From: Chaetorhynchus papuensis
Lineage: Eukaryota; Chordata; Aves; Passeriformes; Rhipiduridae
DNA length: 64,000 nucleotides
Assembly (NCBI GenBank): GCA_013396525.1
Contig: VWYX01000206.1
Coordinates: forward strand, 47,424 to 111,423
Direction of reading: 5' to 3'
In this document: piece by piece, positions 1 to 12,428 of the stretch
How positions within the stretch are numbered: the first letter of the stretch is position 1
How the letters are laid out: each line of letters begins with the position of its first letter
Notes under the pieces: generated by a model
Database searches by the model: none
Told to the model about the DNA's origin: nothing
The model's input: only the letters and a program-made list of their open reading frames with translations
Translations under genes and position numbers: made by a program

Positions 1-1893
1 CCTGACCTGACTGTGATTTGGGCTGCTGGCCTAGAAATAAAATGCTCCATCATGGCATTGCCAGTCGGTCATCCCCATTCCTGTGTTTGCAGGCTGCCTG
101 CTGACACAGCATGAACATTTTTACCTTACTGTCCCCTGTGCTGACTCCTGCAGTTTACTTTATCCTGCTGTTTTCTTAGTGCTGCGAAACAGAGTTAATA
201 ATGTTGCTGTGCCCTTCACCCTAATGATGATGATGAATGTTTTAGACTGGTGTAATGAGACCACCCTTTATTTTTTTCTGAAAAGCAAGGAGGAATTCTC
301 GATTTCTGTCTTTCTGAGGTTATACCATAGTCTGTGATGCCTTTGGTGTAAACCAGGAATATTTCTGTTATCCGTGGGACACTTTGCAATGAGAACTTTT
401 CCATGTTCATTTGAAGGGCTGGGAAATTTTAAATTTGCAACAGATGGATTTTCTCCAAAGGCTTCAGATTAAGTCAGCTCTAAGGAAATGACAATCTTCA
501 TATGGCACACTGATTTTTTAATTGACTCTTATTTCATTTCATTCCCTCATTTCCATGGAAGGATGTCGTTCCCCTCTGCTCATCCTGCACCCAGTTTAAT
601 CTAAGTTCATGCAATTGTTTGTGAAGGGTGGGATGGTTTCAGGAGGGCAAAATGCAGCAGTCAGCTCTCCTGTGAGCACTGTAATGATACAAACCAGGCA
701 CAAATCCTTTTTGTCTTCTTTCGTAACTCCCTTTTGTCACCTGTCTGCAGGTTTGATTTGGCAAATAGAGCAGCTGTTAGTGAACTCTCCACTGCAAGCT
801 GCGGTGGTGAGGTGGTCACGAAGTCTCTTTGCACTTGTATGAACATATAAAATATTTAGAAAAGCCATCTAATACAGCTGTTGGAGATGTGCTGGTAGGT
901 TCACACCTGGCTGCATGCACAGAAAGTGAAGGTTTCCTTGGGTTGTCATTTCTAGGGGTGGAGTTTTGAAGCCTGTGGCCAAGACCTGAAGATAGGTTTG
1001 GTATTGGTTGGTGGTAATTGGGCTGCGCTTGCATAATCACAGTAATTTCCTTCTTCTTATAGCTTAAATTTGATTTATAAGACCATGCTGCAGTGTGACT
1101 TAAAGCTTTAAGTGTTTGTCTCTGCTGGCAGTTGGCAGTGTATTAGCTGTGATTCTTCACAGAAATAAATGCTCAGTGTTGGAGCTAAATTGAATAATAT
1201 GGTGGTGTTTGTGTCTTAATCTTCCAAATAGCTCTCTTAAGTTTGCTACATTGATGTCTGAAAGGCTTAAAAATAATAAAGTCCATTGTAGAGCGCTTTG
1301 AATACAGAGTGGAAGCTCAGTAATTGCTGGCAGTTTATGAGCAGACTCACTAAAACGTGGCAAGGAGGCAATTCTCCCAGCACGCCTGAATTTTTTAGAA
1401 GAATCTCCTTGTATCAAGGCCTTGTGATCCACAAGGTACGAAGTGCATCAATATGAATTCAGGCTTGTGGGACTCAGTCCAAAACCCCAAACCCTTTAGC
1501 TGCACTGTCATATCAATTGAAAACACCTTTTGTCTTGCTCATCAGTCTGCCGGGAGCTGTTTGCATCCCCAGCTTTTGGGCAGGGTAGGTGGAGGGGGCT
1601 CCACTGGCTGGCTGTCAGCAGAGAGCTGCAGTCCTGAGCTCCCATCCCAGCTCCCAACCTTTTGCTCTTCGTAGGAAGGGGACAAAAAACCTAAATACAT
1701 GGATATTTGTTTCTTTTTTAATGAGGTTCTCAGGGAATCAAGTATCAAAGGGAAAGCTCTGAAATCAGGGATCTGGCTTTGCTGATTTTTCTCAGAAGAT
1801 GTTTATAGTTCCCCTGCTTCCTTGTGAATGAGTTTTTAAATGAGGAGTTGCAAAGGGCAGCTAAGGGAAAGGTTGGACCAGCAGGCATGGTTT

Positions 1894-2011
1894 AAAAAAC
1901 AAACAACAAACAAAAAACCCCAACCGAACCAAAAACCCCCACAAACACACCCCTAAAACAAACAAACAAAACCCCCCCAAAAAATGAAACAACAATAAAA
2001 AACCAAAAACA
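1894..2011. repeat. A/C-rich low-complexity tract
   Basis: About 118 bases made almost only of A and C, with imperfect CAAA and AAAAACC units and a C7 run. This is a simple-sequence tract of the kind common in avian introns. No coding or regulatory role is implied. Confidence 0.85.
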
Positions 2012-5000
2012 GGACAGGGAAAGGAGGAGAATGTGATTTGTTTATCACAACTGAAGTTGAAGCTAGTTTTAAATGTCTGGCTTCCGAGAGTAAGGAAATT
2101 CCTTTAGCTTCCAGCAGTAAATAACTGGGATGCTTTCAGCTCACAGCTGATCTAGAGGGTGGTGAGTTTTCAACTTAAAAAAATAGACTCTCCAGTAAGG
2201 TCAATCCATTCCAAGTGTCACTGAACAGCTGGAGGAAGAGGAGAGTCCTGACTGGCATGGTTCATATCACAAATAACCCTTGAACTTTGTTCTGTGCCTC
2301 TGTGTTCTGTCTGGAGTGTCTTGACAAATGGTTTTGAACAAATACAGTTTCAAACCAGGGAGCAAATGACCAGGATTGCATCTGGCTGGCAGGTGCGTGA
2401 TCCAGATGCCTGGATTTTGCCCAGAGAGAGCTCAAATCAAGTCCCAAATCCATTTTTCTCTTGCTATCAATCTTAAAAGACCTGGTGAGTATTTCAGAGA
2501 AAGGGAGAAGGTTTTCCCATGGGAACTCTTGGGGGGTCAGTGAATGAGGGTTTGGTGGTAGGGATGGTGTTGTTTTCCATGCCAAGCTCTTCTTGGCAGC
2601 TGAGTGGTGAAGGATTTAATGGTGGCTGTGGTGAGCAGGAATTCTGAAACTCAGCTTCTCCTCAGGCTCATCTCAGCAAAGGGTTTGGCTCTTAGGATAC
2701 TGAGCTCTCTTAATGGTCTGCCCTTCTCTATGCCAGCAGGGCCTGTCCTGTCCAGTGCCATTGGGACTTCTGGAAGTCTGTCACTTATGTAGGTGCTAAA
2801 AAGGAACTGAACTTATTTGGGAGCTGAGCACTTGCCAGTCTGACTATTTGCTTCTGAAGTCCTTGTGGTTCAGTGCTTTAGTCCAGGATATTGCCTATTT
2901 AAGGCAATGGCAGAAAACCCCGTGCCACTCTTGCAGAGTAGGTATGTGAACTTTAAGCATCAGGACCAAATGGTAGTTCTAGAATTAGATGGTGTCCCTA
3001 ATTTCCCTTTTCAGTTTTAAGTGGATGCAGCATTCTTCACTTACAGCTTCAACTGTTGTGTTGCATTGTTGTACGGGGTTGAACATCTGCCCCTTCCAGC
3101 CACAAAAGTGGCTGTGTTCCAGTGGTGGGTGCTTTCTTTCTATTCAGGGATCCTCTGAGGCCTGGAAAAGCTTGAGTATTAGGCATGACATGCTGTCAGC
3201 TGCTGCAGATCCACTTGGCCCCCTCCTCCCAACATCTGCAAGGCCAGAGTTGTCCATCTTGGCTCGTCCATGTACAGTGCATAAGAGCAGACAGACCCGT
3301 CCCTGCCAGCTGCTGGGGCCTCACCAGGAACTTGCCCATCCCATGCAGGAAACATTTGTGGTCCCAGCCTGTAGCAGAGGAGAGGGAAGAGCTATCACCA
3401 GCTCCCCCAGGAGGGCTGTGTTGCTGGGACCACAGTGCCAGGGTCTTTCCCCACTCGAAGCAGCCTGGCTCAGGATGCTCATCCTCCATCCAACAGCTCT
3501 GCTGTAGCCGTGCTGTCCTGTGGGGTGGCAGGGGATGGAGCAGGCAGAGCAGCACCTTGCCCCACATTAAAGGTTTGGATGCTAAAGCAGAGCCCTGGAG
3601 AGGGCCAAGGTGCCCGTCTCACACAGGTCTCTCAGCCCAGTGGTTTTTTTCCCTGCAGCATTGTTTCAGTGATTGACTGGCGCTGGCTTGGCAAAAGCCT
3701 TTTGAATATTCATTTGGCTGACGGGAGATGAGAGTGCGGTAGCTCCTTGAAATCAGCTTGGGGAGGGGAAGCAAATAAGACTGCCTTTTTCTCACTCCTA
3801 GTGCTACTTGAACTCTCTGAAATGCATGCTTCACATGGATAAATGATTGCGGAGACCTCAGCCTACCTAACAAGCCTGCTGTTGTACAGCAAAAATTACA
3901 GTGCCTGCATACTTGCCATCCTCATTTAAAAACCCATTCCTCATTAATATCACTTTATACATATTATTGCAGCTCGAAATGCCATTCCTCTTCTCCCCAC
4001 CCATTTCCTTGTCTGGCTGTGACATACAGGAACTCCACCCAGTGCTTGACTCGCCTCTCCTGACCTTTTGTAACTTGGCTCCAAACTCCTTTTTTTGGGT
4101 CTTTTGCAAAACACTGTCAGAAGGGAAAAATCCTTTGTTAAAACACAGCCAACTCCTGCCTCAACGTGGAACAGTTTGTTCTGCTGAAAGAATGAGCCAG
4201 TTCAGTGAGCAGAAAAACATTGCCATAAACCAGCGGGCTCAATAAGCTGCAAAAGCCATCGGCTGCGCGCAAGGTCTGAAAGGACGACTCTGAAGCAGAA
4301 TCCATGGGGATGGAAAAAAATAATCCACGATCCCAACCTGCCAAACCCCGTTTCTTTGCTTTCAGACAAAGTATTTTGCAGTTGTCTTTTTGGTTATAGC
4401 GACTGTAAGTGGGGGAATGGGAGCTGAGGCTGAGCCAGGACGTAACGCGGCTCTCGAAGCTGCATATTGCAAAAGGGCACAGGGGATGAAGTAATCCAAA
4501 AATGCTCAGCTGGGAAGGGGCTGCAGCACTCGTAGTCATCAGGCTGTGCTGCAGATGATCAGCTCCAGCGCCTCTGGTACTGTTTAGTAGCTTGGTTTAT
4601 TCCTTCCCACCCACATCTTGTTTTAAAGCTCTGGGCACTCTTTATTTCCCCGGAATTGCTGCGAGTCTGTCCCTTACGTGGCTGCTTGGTAACTGGTGAT
4701 CAGCCTGGCTTCAGCAAGCGGTTCTTCATTCCACAGGGGACTTGGATGCTCGGTGAGAAACCTGTGTGACAGGCTTTTGGGTTTGTGTCTGCAGTGGGAT
4801 CGTTTTGGTGCTGGTATAAAAGCTGGCACTGGTTTTCTTTTAAACAGTAAATGTTGTGCTGGCATTAGAGCTGTGGTTCCCAAATTCGGGGTGATGGCCC
4901 CTCGATTAAGGTCACCCGTACGGAGGTGGGTGTGCAAACCTGGCAGTGGGGTTGTGAGCAGAGGTACGTCAGAAAGGTGGGCTCCAAGGCTTCCCCAGGA

Positions 5001-8000
5001 TGATTCCTTGGCTTGGGGCAGGCTGTGGCAGTACTGAGAGCCCAGCGGGGCTGTAGCACTGTGGGCTCTCTGTTGCCATGGGGTGCTCACACCTGTGAGC
5101 TTCTCACCAGCTCAGCCAAGCAGTCCCTGCTGATTTAAAAGTCTCAAATATCCTTGTCAGAAATTTGATGTGGACTAAGATCTACCTCTGGTGCTTAATT
5201 CATTACTCTGAGCTCCCCAGTGGATTTTTGGCTTGGAGCCAGTTCAGCAATTTCAGATAATAAAAACACAAAGAAGTGTATTTTAGGTGTAACCTCCTCA
5301 TCTTCACATACATTCTGAAGGGCTGCATCTGCCAGAGCTGGGCTTGTCCTACATAAATGGTGATGCTTGACAATGAGCTCTAAGGGTGGGATCACAAGGC
5401 GTGTGGCACATCCGAAGGTGGTGTGGCAGGATATTTATTACTGCACGTGCGGGGCTGTTTGAGGTGCCTGTGTTTAAGATGAAATCACAAACAAAGCCCT
5501 GGCAGTGCAAGCAAAGATGAAACGTCCTAGAGAAAGCACAAGGGGCTGAAATGGGAACTCCAGTGTGTTTACAAGCACGGCTGTACTGTCCTGTTGAGGC
5601 ACAAACCACCCTGCTGGCAGTCACCAGCACAGCGTGAGGTGATGGGACACCCAGGTACTGATGAGCTGAGGGACTTCTTGAAGCTCCGTTAATGCTGTCT
5701 GGTGTCCTCTGCTGGTAGTGCTAACCTCGGAACTGGCTCTGCTGAGATGTGATTATCTGTCTGTTGGGCCTTTTGCTTTGGGGGAATGCCGGGAATGTTG
5801 TGCAGCATGGACAAAATCTGAGGATTGAAGCTATGGAGGTGGGTCCCTTGGATGCTGGAACTGTGAACCCTGCTAAGGTAGTGCAATGCGGAGCAAATCT
5901 GTAATGAAGCCTCTGTGCCAAGAGAGATTATTACTCTTTTGGAAGATGTTAATGGTATGATTGCATAACATTTATTTTGTGCTCAATCAAATGGATGAGG
6001 GCAGAGGAAAAGGAGTGAATTAATGTTAGTGATGTTCAAACAGAAGCACGCAAAGCTCCGAGGGATGATCAGTGGTTTTGTTTTGATGTGTGTCGTGGTG
6101 GTTGTTTTTTATTCCTCACATTCTCCTGAAATATAGCACACGGGCTTGTCTCTAAGGGGGGCACATTGCCAATAGTCTAAAGGTTATATTATCCCAGTGA
6201 CCTATTTTTATACTCTAATCGTGTTCTGTTTCAGCCGGCTCTTTCTAACCTTCCATCTTGCTCAGTTTTGTGCTTGTCTGGGGGAAAAAAAAAAAAAAAA
6301 GCAGAGATAATTGCCATTAGTCCCTGAGTGCTGAGGCAGCCTCTGCCCAGATACCAGCACACAGGCGAGGTGCTGCTCTTACAGCACAAGAGCAATCCAA
6401 AAACACAGCTCGGAAATGGGTGACTACTTGAGACGGAGGGCTGAGGAGCACTGTGGGGCAGAGGAGAGAGGGCTTCTCTTAAAGGCAGATTTTAAATGGA
6501 GAGGTCCAGCAGTTTGGAGAAGGGTGAAATTTTAATGAATAGCTCTGTTTAACTGGTCTAAATGGAAAAGACGCTTTTCTGCTCTAGGCCTGCCAAGGAA
6601 TGGAGAATGAATACGATTGTTCGGTCAACCGGCTCCCACTGCATTTAGACTGTACCCACAGTTTCAAAGCCAGGCTTAAGCTACAAAGCACCCTGACCAG
6701 TTGGCATAAAGAGAAATTGTTCCTTAGTACAAATGTTGACTGTGATGCTGCTTGAAGCTCAAAACTGCTGAAGTTCGTGCGTGTGTTTGTACATTCGTGC
6801 AGCGTGAAATAATAAGATGTGAAGAGCCTTTCTTGCCTGCGTGGCCTCTCTGGGGCTGTGGTTATTGTATTGCTGGTGGCTCTGCTTGTTCATGTTGAGA
6901 TCACCTGAGGTTTGAGTGCCTGCAGAGTCAGTATGGTACCAATCTGCTCTGGAGGGGAAAATCTCATTAACTGCTCATTGATGGGAACTTGCAGTCCTGA
7001 ATGGGGTTAAACCCCAGAAGAATTAAGTGTGTCACGACCTTGGTCTGGGTTATGAACCAGGCTTTGGGTGGCAGATGCTACCTCCAGGTGCCAGCCCTGG
7101 GCAAGGGCATGGCATGTGCTGGGAGCCAGGGTGATGCTGTGCTGCTGGCATTTTTAGGCTGCTGGAGATGTTCCCATCCTGTGACTTCCTCCCAGCTGCA
7201 GCCTTTGCAGAGTTACTCAGGGAGGATGCTGGACTCCAGCTAGCTGGGATGTACGACTGCAGACTGCGAACAGAGGGGCTCAGCCCAGCCAAATCTTGCC
7301 CTTTCTTCTTCACAGAGCTGTGCTGGCACAGCTGGCAGGGAGGTCCCATCCACACCTTGGAAGTTTCTCTGGAGAGGTGATCTGTCCCCTCTGGCTGTGT
7401 CTGTCTGTATGGAGTGACAGGGATGTGGCCTGGAGAGGTCTTTGCTGAGATGTCCATCCACAGTGTGTCCCTGGGATGGATTAGCAATAGCCCCCACTGG
7501 GCATGTTTTGGCAATAAATAATTCAAACTGATGAAACTCCTACCTGACTTCTCATGAACAGACTGCAAAAGCAGAAGGAACATTAATGTCCAGCCAAAGA
7601 GGAAGAATCCCAGGACTGCCATGGCTGGCAGCAGGGTGGCCATGGGCCTGTACCCCACATACATGGACCTGTTTTTCCTCCCTTCCCCAGCACTGGGTAA
7701 ATGCACCCAATCCCGGGCTGTTGAGCTGGCTCCCAGTGCTGCCCAGGACAAACTGGGTGTCTGTCATGTGGGGGGGTACCTGCTATCAACCACGGTGGGA
7801 GTTTGGGCTGGTGGGAAGGGGCTCAGCCCTCAGGTGTGGGTCAATGGTGCTGGCTACAGGGATCATTTAGTTAATGGCCTTGCTAATTACAGTGTGATTG
7901 GGAAGTCATCTGGAACTCCCAGAGACAGCACTGCATCTTCTGACCCCGGCTGGAGGGAGAGCCTGAAGGGGAGAGACAAAAACTAAAAAACATCAACTTT

Positions 8001-10664
8001 TTTTCCTCCTTTGATTTTTCCTCTTTTCCCCCTCATATGATGCTATCAGCTGGGGCCTGCGGAGTTTCAATTTAAGAACAAACTGCTTTTATTTAAAGTG
8101 CCAATATTGTGCTTGGCTCCATATGAGACAGAAACATTAACTTTGTCTCTGACCTGGGGAGCGTGTCTGCCTGCCTAGCAGGCACTGAAAGTGTTGAGAA
8201 AACTGTTATTTTACTTCTATTTTGGTGCTGATTTTAAAAAATCTAATTTTTTTATTAATTTCACTTTATTTTAACAGAGCATTCCCTCTTCAGCAGAGCC
8301 CACAGAGCACGTAGGCATCCTTTGTGTCCCCATGGAGCCCTGTCCCTGGTGTCAGCGTTGGCACCCAGGAGCTGGCAGGGCTGGGGGCAGGGGAGGGCAG
8401 CTGTCCCTGTATTCCCGTGCTTGGGCAGTGGGACTGGAGCTGCTGTGTCCTGGCTGGTGCTGCTGCCTGGTGGGTTTTCTGGTTGTTGTTTCTAGGCGAG
8501 GTTTGCAAAAGGTCACAAAAAATTAATCTTCTAACTGGGGACCTTGGCACTGTGCGCAGTGAATGTTTTGCATTAACGACCTAACTCGTTAATTCAGTGA
8601 AACATTTAAAACCAAACCAGTTATATCCAGCCAAGCTGGAAAAAGCTGAAAGTTCATACTCAGCAGTGCAGATTTCGAAACCTCCCTTTGTTAATCTCTG
8701 CAGAAGTAAATTTTCTGCTATTGCAGAGCTCACTGTGACCAGTCTGGGCATTGTTTCTCTCAGCGGAGGCAAAGCTGCTCTGCAGAGGGTTGGTTTTGTA
8801 CCTGGAACTGCCACCTTTCCCTCCAGCATTAGTTTCTCTGTGAGCATCACTGGGACAGAATTGGTTTGACCCTGGTTTAAGTCAGTTTTCCCTCAAATTT
8901 CCAGCAGCAGAGATGGTTTAGGTGCACTGGACATTTGTCCTGCTTAACTCTGCTACCTCACTGTGAAATTAGCAGGTATAAATTAAATAGGAACTATGAA
9001 TTTAAGTACAATAACTTTGTCTTCCTGGGTGCCAGGTGGCTCTTCCTTTCGGCTAATGTCTCTTTGCTCCAGTTAATCATAAAATAATACTCAGGAAATA
9101 GAGTTCTTCACTCATGGCTGTGCAGATGGCTCTGAGGCATCACCACTTCTGCAGTGGTGGTATATACACTGAGATCAGTTGTAAGGATGTTTCTCAATTG
9201 ATTAATTTTTCTGCCATTAATTTACCCTATCCATTGGAACAGCCCTACTTACTTTAATAAGGGAGAAATGAGTGAATTATCCATTCTATTGTATATTAGT
9301 GGTGTATTAAAGTATTAAGTGCATTCCAGAAGGTGAGCAGTGAATAAAACACACTCCCAACATGTGGTTATGCAACTGTTCCATGGAAATTAAATGGACA
9401 AACAGTACACTTGATTAATTTTTTTTTCCCAGTAAATTGCCACTGTGATTCACTTCCAGCTAAAATTTGCAATCTGTGTTCTCAGGTGGCATTCATATTG
9501 GAGCCCTGCAGGAGAGCTGTGGTGGCTGGGGCTGCTTTTGATTGCATTTTTAAGGAAAGTTGTTGGAGAGAGCACAGAGCTTGATGCAAATGTGCTGGTA
9601 AATGAAATGCAGAGCTTTTAGGTTCTCTGTAGGTGGGTCAGGCCATTCACATTTACCCAAAATAATAGCGATGGAGTGCTCGGGAGAGGCACTTTGTTAA
9701 TGTGGCACAATGGGGGTCTTTGTGTGTCGCCGTTGCTTTGGATCAAATTTACTCTGTTGACAGATAAAAATCATCTTTTTGATATCTGGAGACTCCATAA
9801 ACACTGGGTCAGATCTGTCAGGGACTGGAGCTGTCTCAGTACTGGAGACTCTGAAACTGAATCTGGAGTTTGCTGGAAAGAAAAAAGCTTGCAGAGGGCC
9901 CAGCAGCTTCTCCCCGTGTTAAAGCTGCAGGATAAAATTAAATAAGTATTCCCTTTTACCATTGCTTGCCTGAAATGAAACTCCTCTCAGCCTTTAAAGC
10001 TGTATTTTGTAGCCTTCAGGTTGATCTTACTGTTTTTTCCCTAACTGACTCGACTTGGAAAGGTCATCACAGCCTGCTAGACTGTGTAATATTTAACTTA
10101 GCATCAAAAATGAGGATCTCGGGATTGGTGTCAAATGGATGCTGTTCCCCTCTGAATAGCACAGCCCATTCATACTCATCCAAATATTCCACTTGCTAAT
10201 GCTAATGAATAACTTTCTGGCCCTCTGCAGAGGGCAGGACTAACCACGGGAAGGTGGGATGAGAGTGGCATAAAGCAGGTATTGAGATGTGCAACCCCCA
10301 CAGTCTAAATCCAGCTCACGGCTTTAATACCTGTTTTATTTATAGATTATTTTTAAGTTATAATTTCTAGCTCTTCATGATGCTTTAAGCATAGCAAGCA
10401 GTCTTTTCTGATGCCAAGTTCAGTGATGACTAACACTATTTACAGGACTGTTTTGTAATCTCAGATCAGCCCACATTAACGGGAAGTTACGTTTTCCCGT
10501 CAGTCTTTCAAACGGTGCCTGAGAGCTGCTGAGGCCAGAGCCAGCCATCCAGGCTCTCCCGTTTGGAAAAAATGATGTCAGCTTTCAGAACAAGCTTTTG
10601 AAAAAAAAAAAAAAAATCTAATAAAGTTAGGGAGGTCATTTGAAATTGAACTTCCTCCACTTGA

Positions 10665-10687
10665 TTTTTTTTTTTTTTTTTTTTTTT
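10665..10687. repeat. T23 homopolymer
   Basis: An uninterrupted run of 23 T in the ZHX3 intron, about 50 bases after an A-rich run near 10602-10616. It could be the tail of an old retroposed copy, but I could not identify any element body or target-site duplication beside it. Confidence 0.85.
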
Positions 10688-12268
10688 GCATGAGGATCTT
10701 TCATTCCTCTGTTCTAAAAACTACCAACAAAACTAAGCACAGGAGGTATTGCATAAGCACCACCAAGCCATTTGCCTGATCTGCATTTCTCAGTGCATAA
10801 GATCAGCTCCAAATATCTGATCTGAGAAAGCTGCTGGTGCACAACTGCTGTAACTGATAGGAGTTACCTCTGTGAGTCATCTCATAGGATGGTAAGTATT
10901 TTTTTTCTTAAAGTTCAAGTTTTTATGAGTGTTTTTATAAAGCTCAGTTGCTTTTACTGTAAATCCCAGAGAAATCTGGCACAGAGTCTTTGTAATATGA
11001 ATCAGTGTGTCCATATGCATCCAAGTGACCTTGCAGTCTGGAAAAATACCATTCTGTCCCTCTGTTGAAGAGAAAAAAAGCAGAGTTGCTGTAGAAAAGG
11101 TTGACAGAGGGGTGGCACCAGGCAGATGACTGCTGGTGCCAGCTACAGCAGCTTTACTGCCCTGGGGTCATGATCTCAGGCACAGAGCATTCGCTGTGCA
11201 CGTGGGAAAGCTACATCAGGCCAGGAATAAGGTTGTGGCTAATAAGGTTGTGCCTCAGCCAGCCCCGGTCTTCCACGGGCTGGAGCACTTCAGGGTCTGC
11301 TTCAGCTTCAGAGGAGAAAAAAAATAAGGAAAAAGTTATTGTTGGTTGGTTGGTTGGGTTTTGCTTATTTTTGTTCGGTTTTGGTTTTAAATGTAACAAA
11401 TCTCTGGTTAGCCCAAGGCCAGCAAGATGGGCTTGCACTGACGAGAAATTGCACTTTGTTAGGGAATACCCCAGTGCATTGGGTGGTGTGACTGCCTAAA
11501 GCTGCAGAGGCGGTGGGAGGGGAAGGCTGGGAGCCAGGAACATTGTGATGCTGCTCTTGAGCTTTGGGGCCTTTACCTTCTCCTGCAGCTCCAGACGAGG
11601 ACTTAACAGATGCTGTTGGAGCAGTAATGAAGTGAACACAGGATGGGAAGGGCATCTCCCAAATGCTTTGCAGGCTTGCTGAGCAGGGAGGGCTGAAATA
11701 CTGCAGCCTCCTCGCTCCCGGCAGCAGCTCCGGGTGTCTGCAGAGGCTCTTGGCACAGGCACAGTGCTCTGAGCTGGCAAAAAACTTCCTGACGGGGTGG
11801 ATGGAAAATGCTGATTTTGAAGAAATTGAAATGTTTTGTGCAGAATGTGGATTTTTCATCTTTTTTTTGTGATGGAAAGCAGGCGACATTCCCAGGTGAC
11901 CCTGCCTGGTGTCACCTCCTGTGTGAGGCTGAGCTGGGACCTGGGGCACACAGGGAGCCCAGGCACTGCTCTCCCTGCTGAAACACCAAGGACGGGTCTT
12001 GACAGGGCAGAATGAGGGGGAAATTCAGTGGTTTTCCTCCTTAAATGAGAATTTGATGTGGGCTGTAAAAGTGGCATGTTTGTGTGTTTGTTTTGAAACA
12101 GATAGTTGACAGGTGTAGGTGTGAAAATACAGCAAACCCAGGGTCAAGTTAGATTTTTCCAATGAAAGAGGAAAAATTATTTATTGAGTGAAGCAGTTAA
12201 ATACCAGGGCAGTTGTGTTTTGTCTAATGCCAAGGGAACTAACCCCTCCTCCCTCTCCTTATCCTCAG

Positions 12269-12428
12269 GTTCCGTGGCAAATATGAACATTTGTCAACAT
12301 TTGACAACAACTCCTCGGGACATCATGAATTTGCTGCAATCTGGACCACAGAGCACTTGCAACAGCGCCTTCTAAATTTGAATTTAATTTAAATGAAAGA
12401 AAAATAGTCCTCTGGATCAACTGTAGCG
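12269..12428 (+). other. ZHX3: ZHX3 5' UTR part of the coding exon
   Basis: The exon boundary is inferred from a pyrimidine-rich stretch ending in CAG at 12266-12268. The 160 bases before the start codon contain three upstream ATGs. Those at 12283 and 12325 share one frame and stop at 12373-12375. A third at 12393 opens a four-codon frame ending at 12407. None is in frame with the protein. The main ATG at 12429 is followed by G at +4, and it encodes the conserved ZHX3 amino terminus, which fixes the start. Confidence 0.75.
12283..12375 (+). promoter_or_regulatory. Upstream ORF in ZHX3 5' UTR
   Basis: A 30-codon frame that starts at 12283, has a second in-frame ATG at 12325, and stops at 12373-12375, 53 bases before the ZHX3 start. 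Upstream ORFs of this kind usually lower translation of the main frame. Whether this one is translated cannot be judged from sequence alone. Confidence 0.5.

Larger units (their letters stand above)
1..12268 (+). other. ZHX3: ZHX3 intron upstream of the main coding exon
   Basis: No convincing coding exon is visible on either strand across this 12 kb. Open frames are short, lack recognisable domains and are not flanked by paired splice sites. The interval ends at a good polypyrimidine tract and CAG acceptor at 12268, so it is read as intron, although a small non-coding 5' UTR exon could be hidden in it. It is AT-richer than the right half of the window. It holds an A/C-rich low-complexity tract (1894-2011), poly(A) runs near 6284 and 10602, a T23 run (10665-10687), and several AT-rich, possibly conserved blocks (about 5925-6240, 8555-9470, 10320-10500). 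Confidence 0.7.

Noticed and set aside
7050..7751. 233-codon open frame on the - strand in the ZHX3 intron
   Set aside because: Composition is that of chance GC-rich reading; no domain, no paired splice sites.
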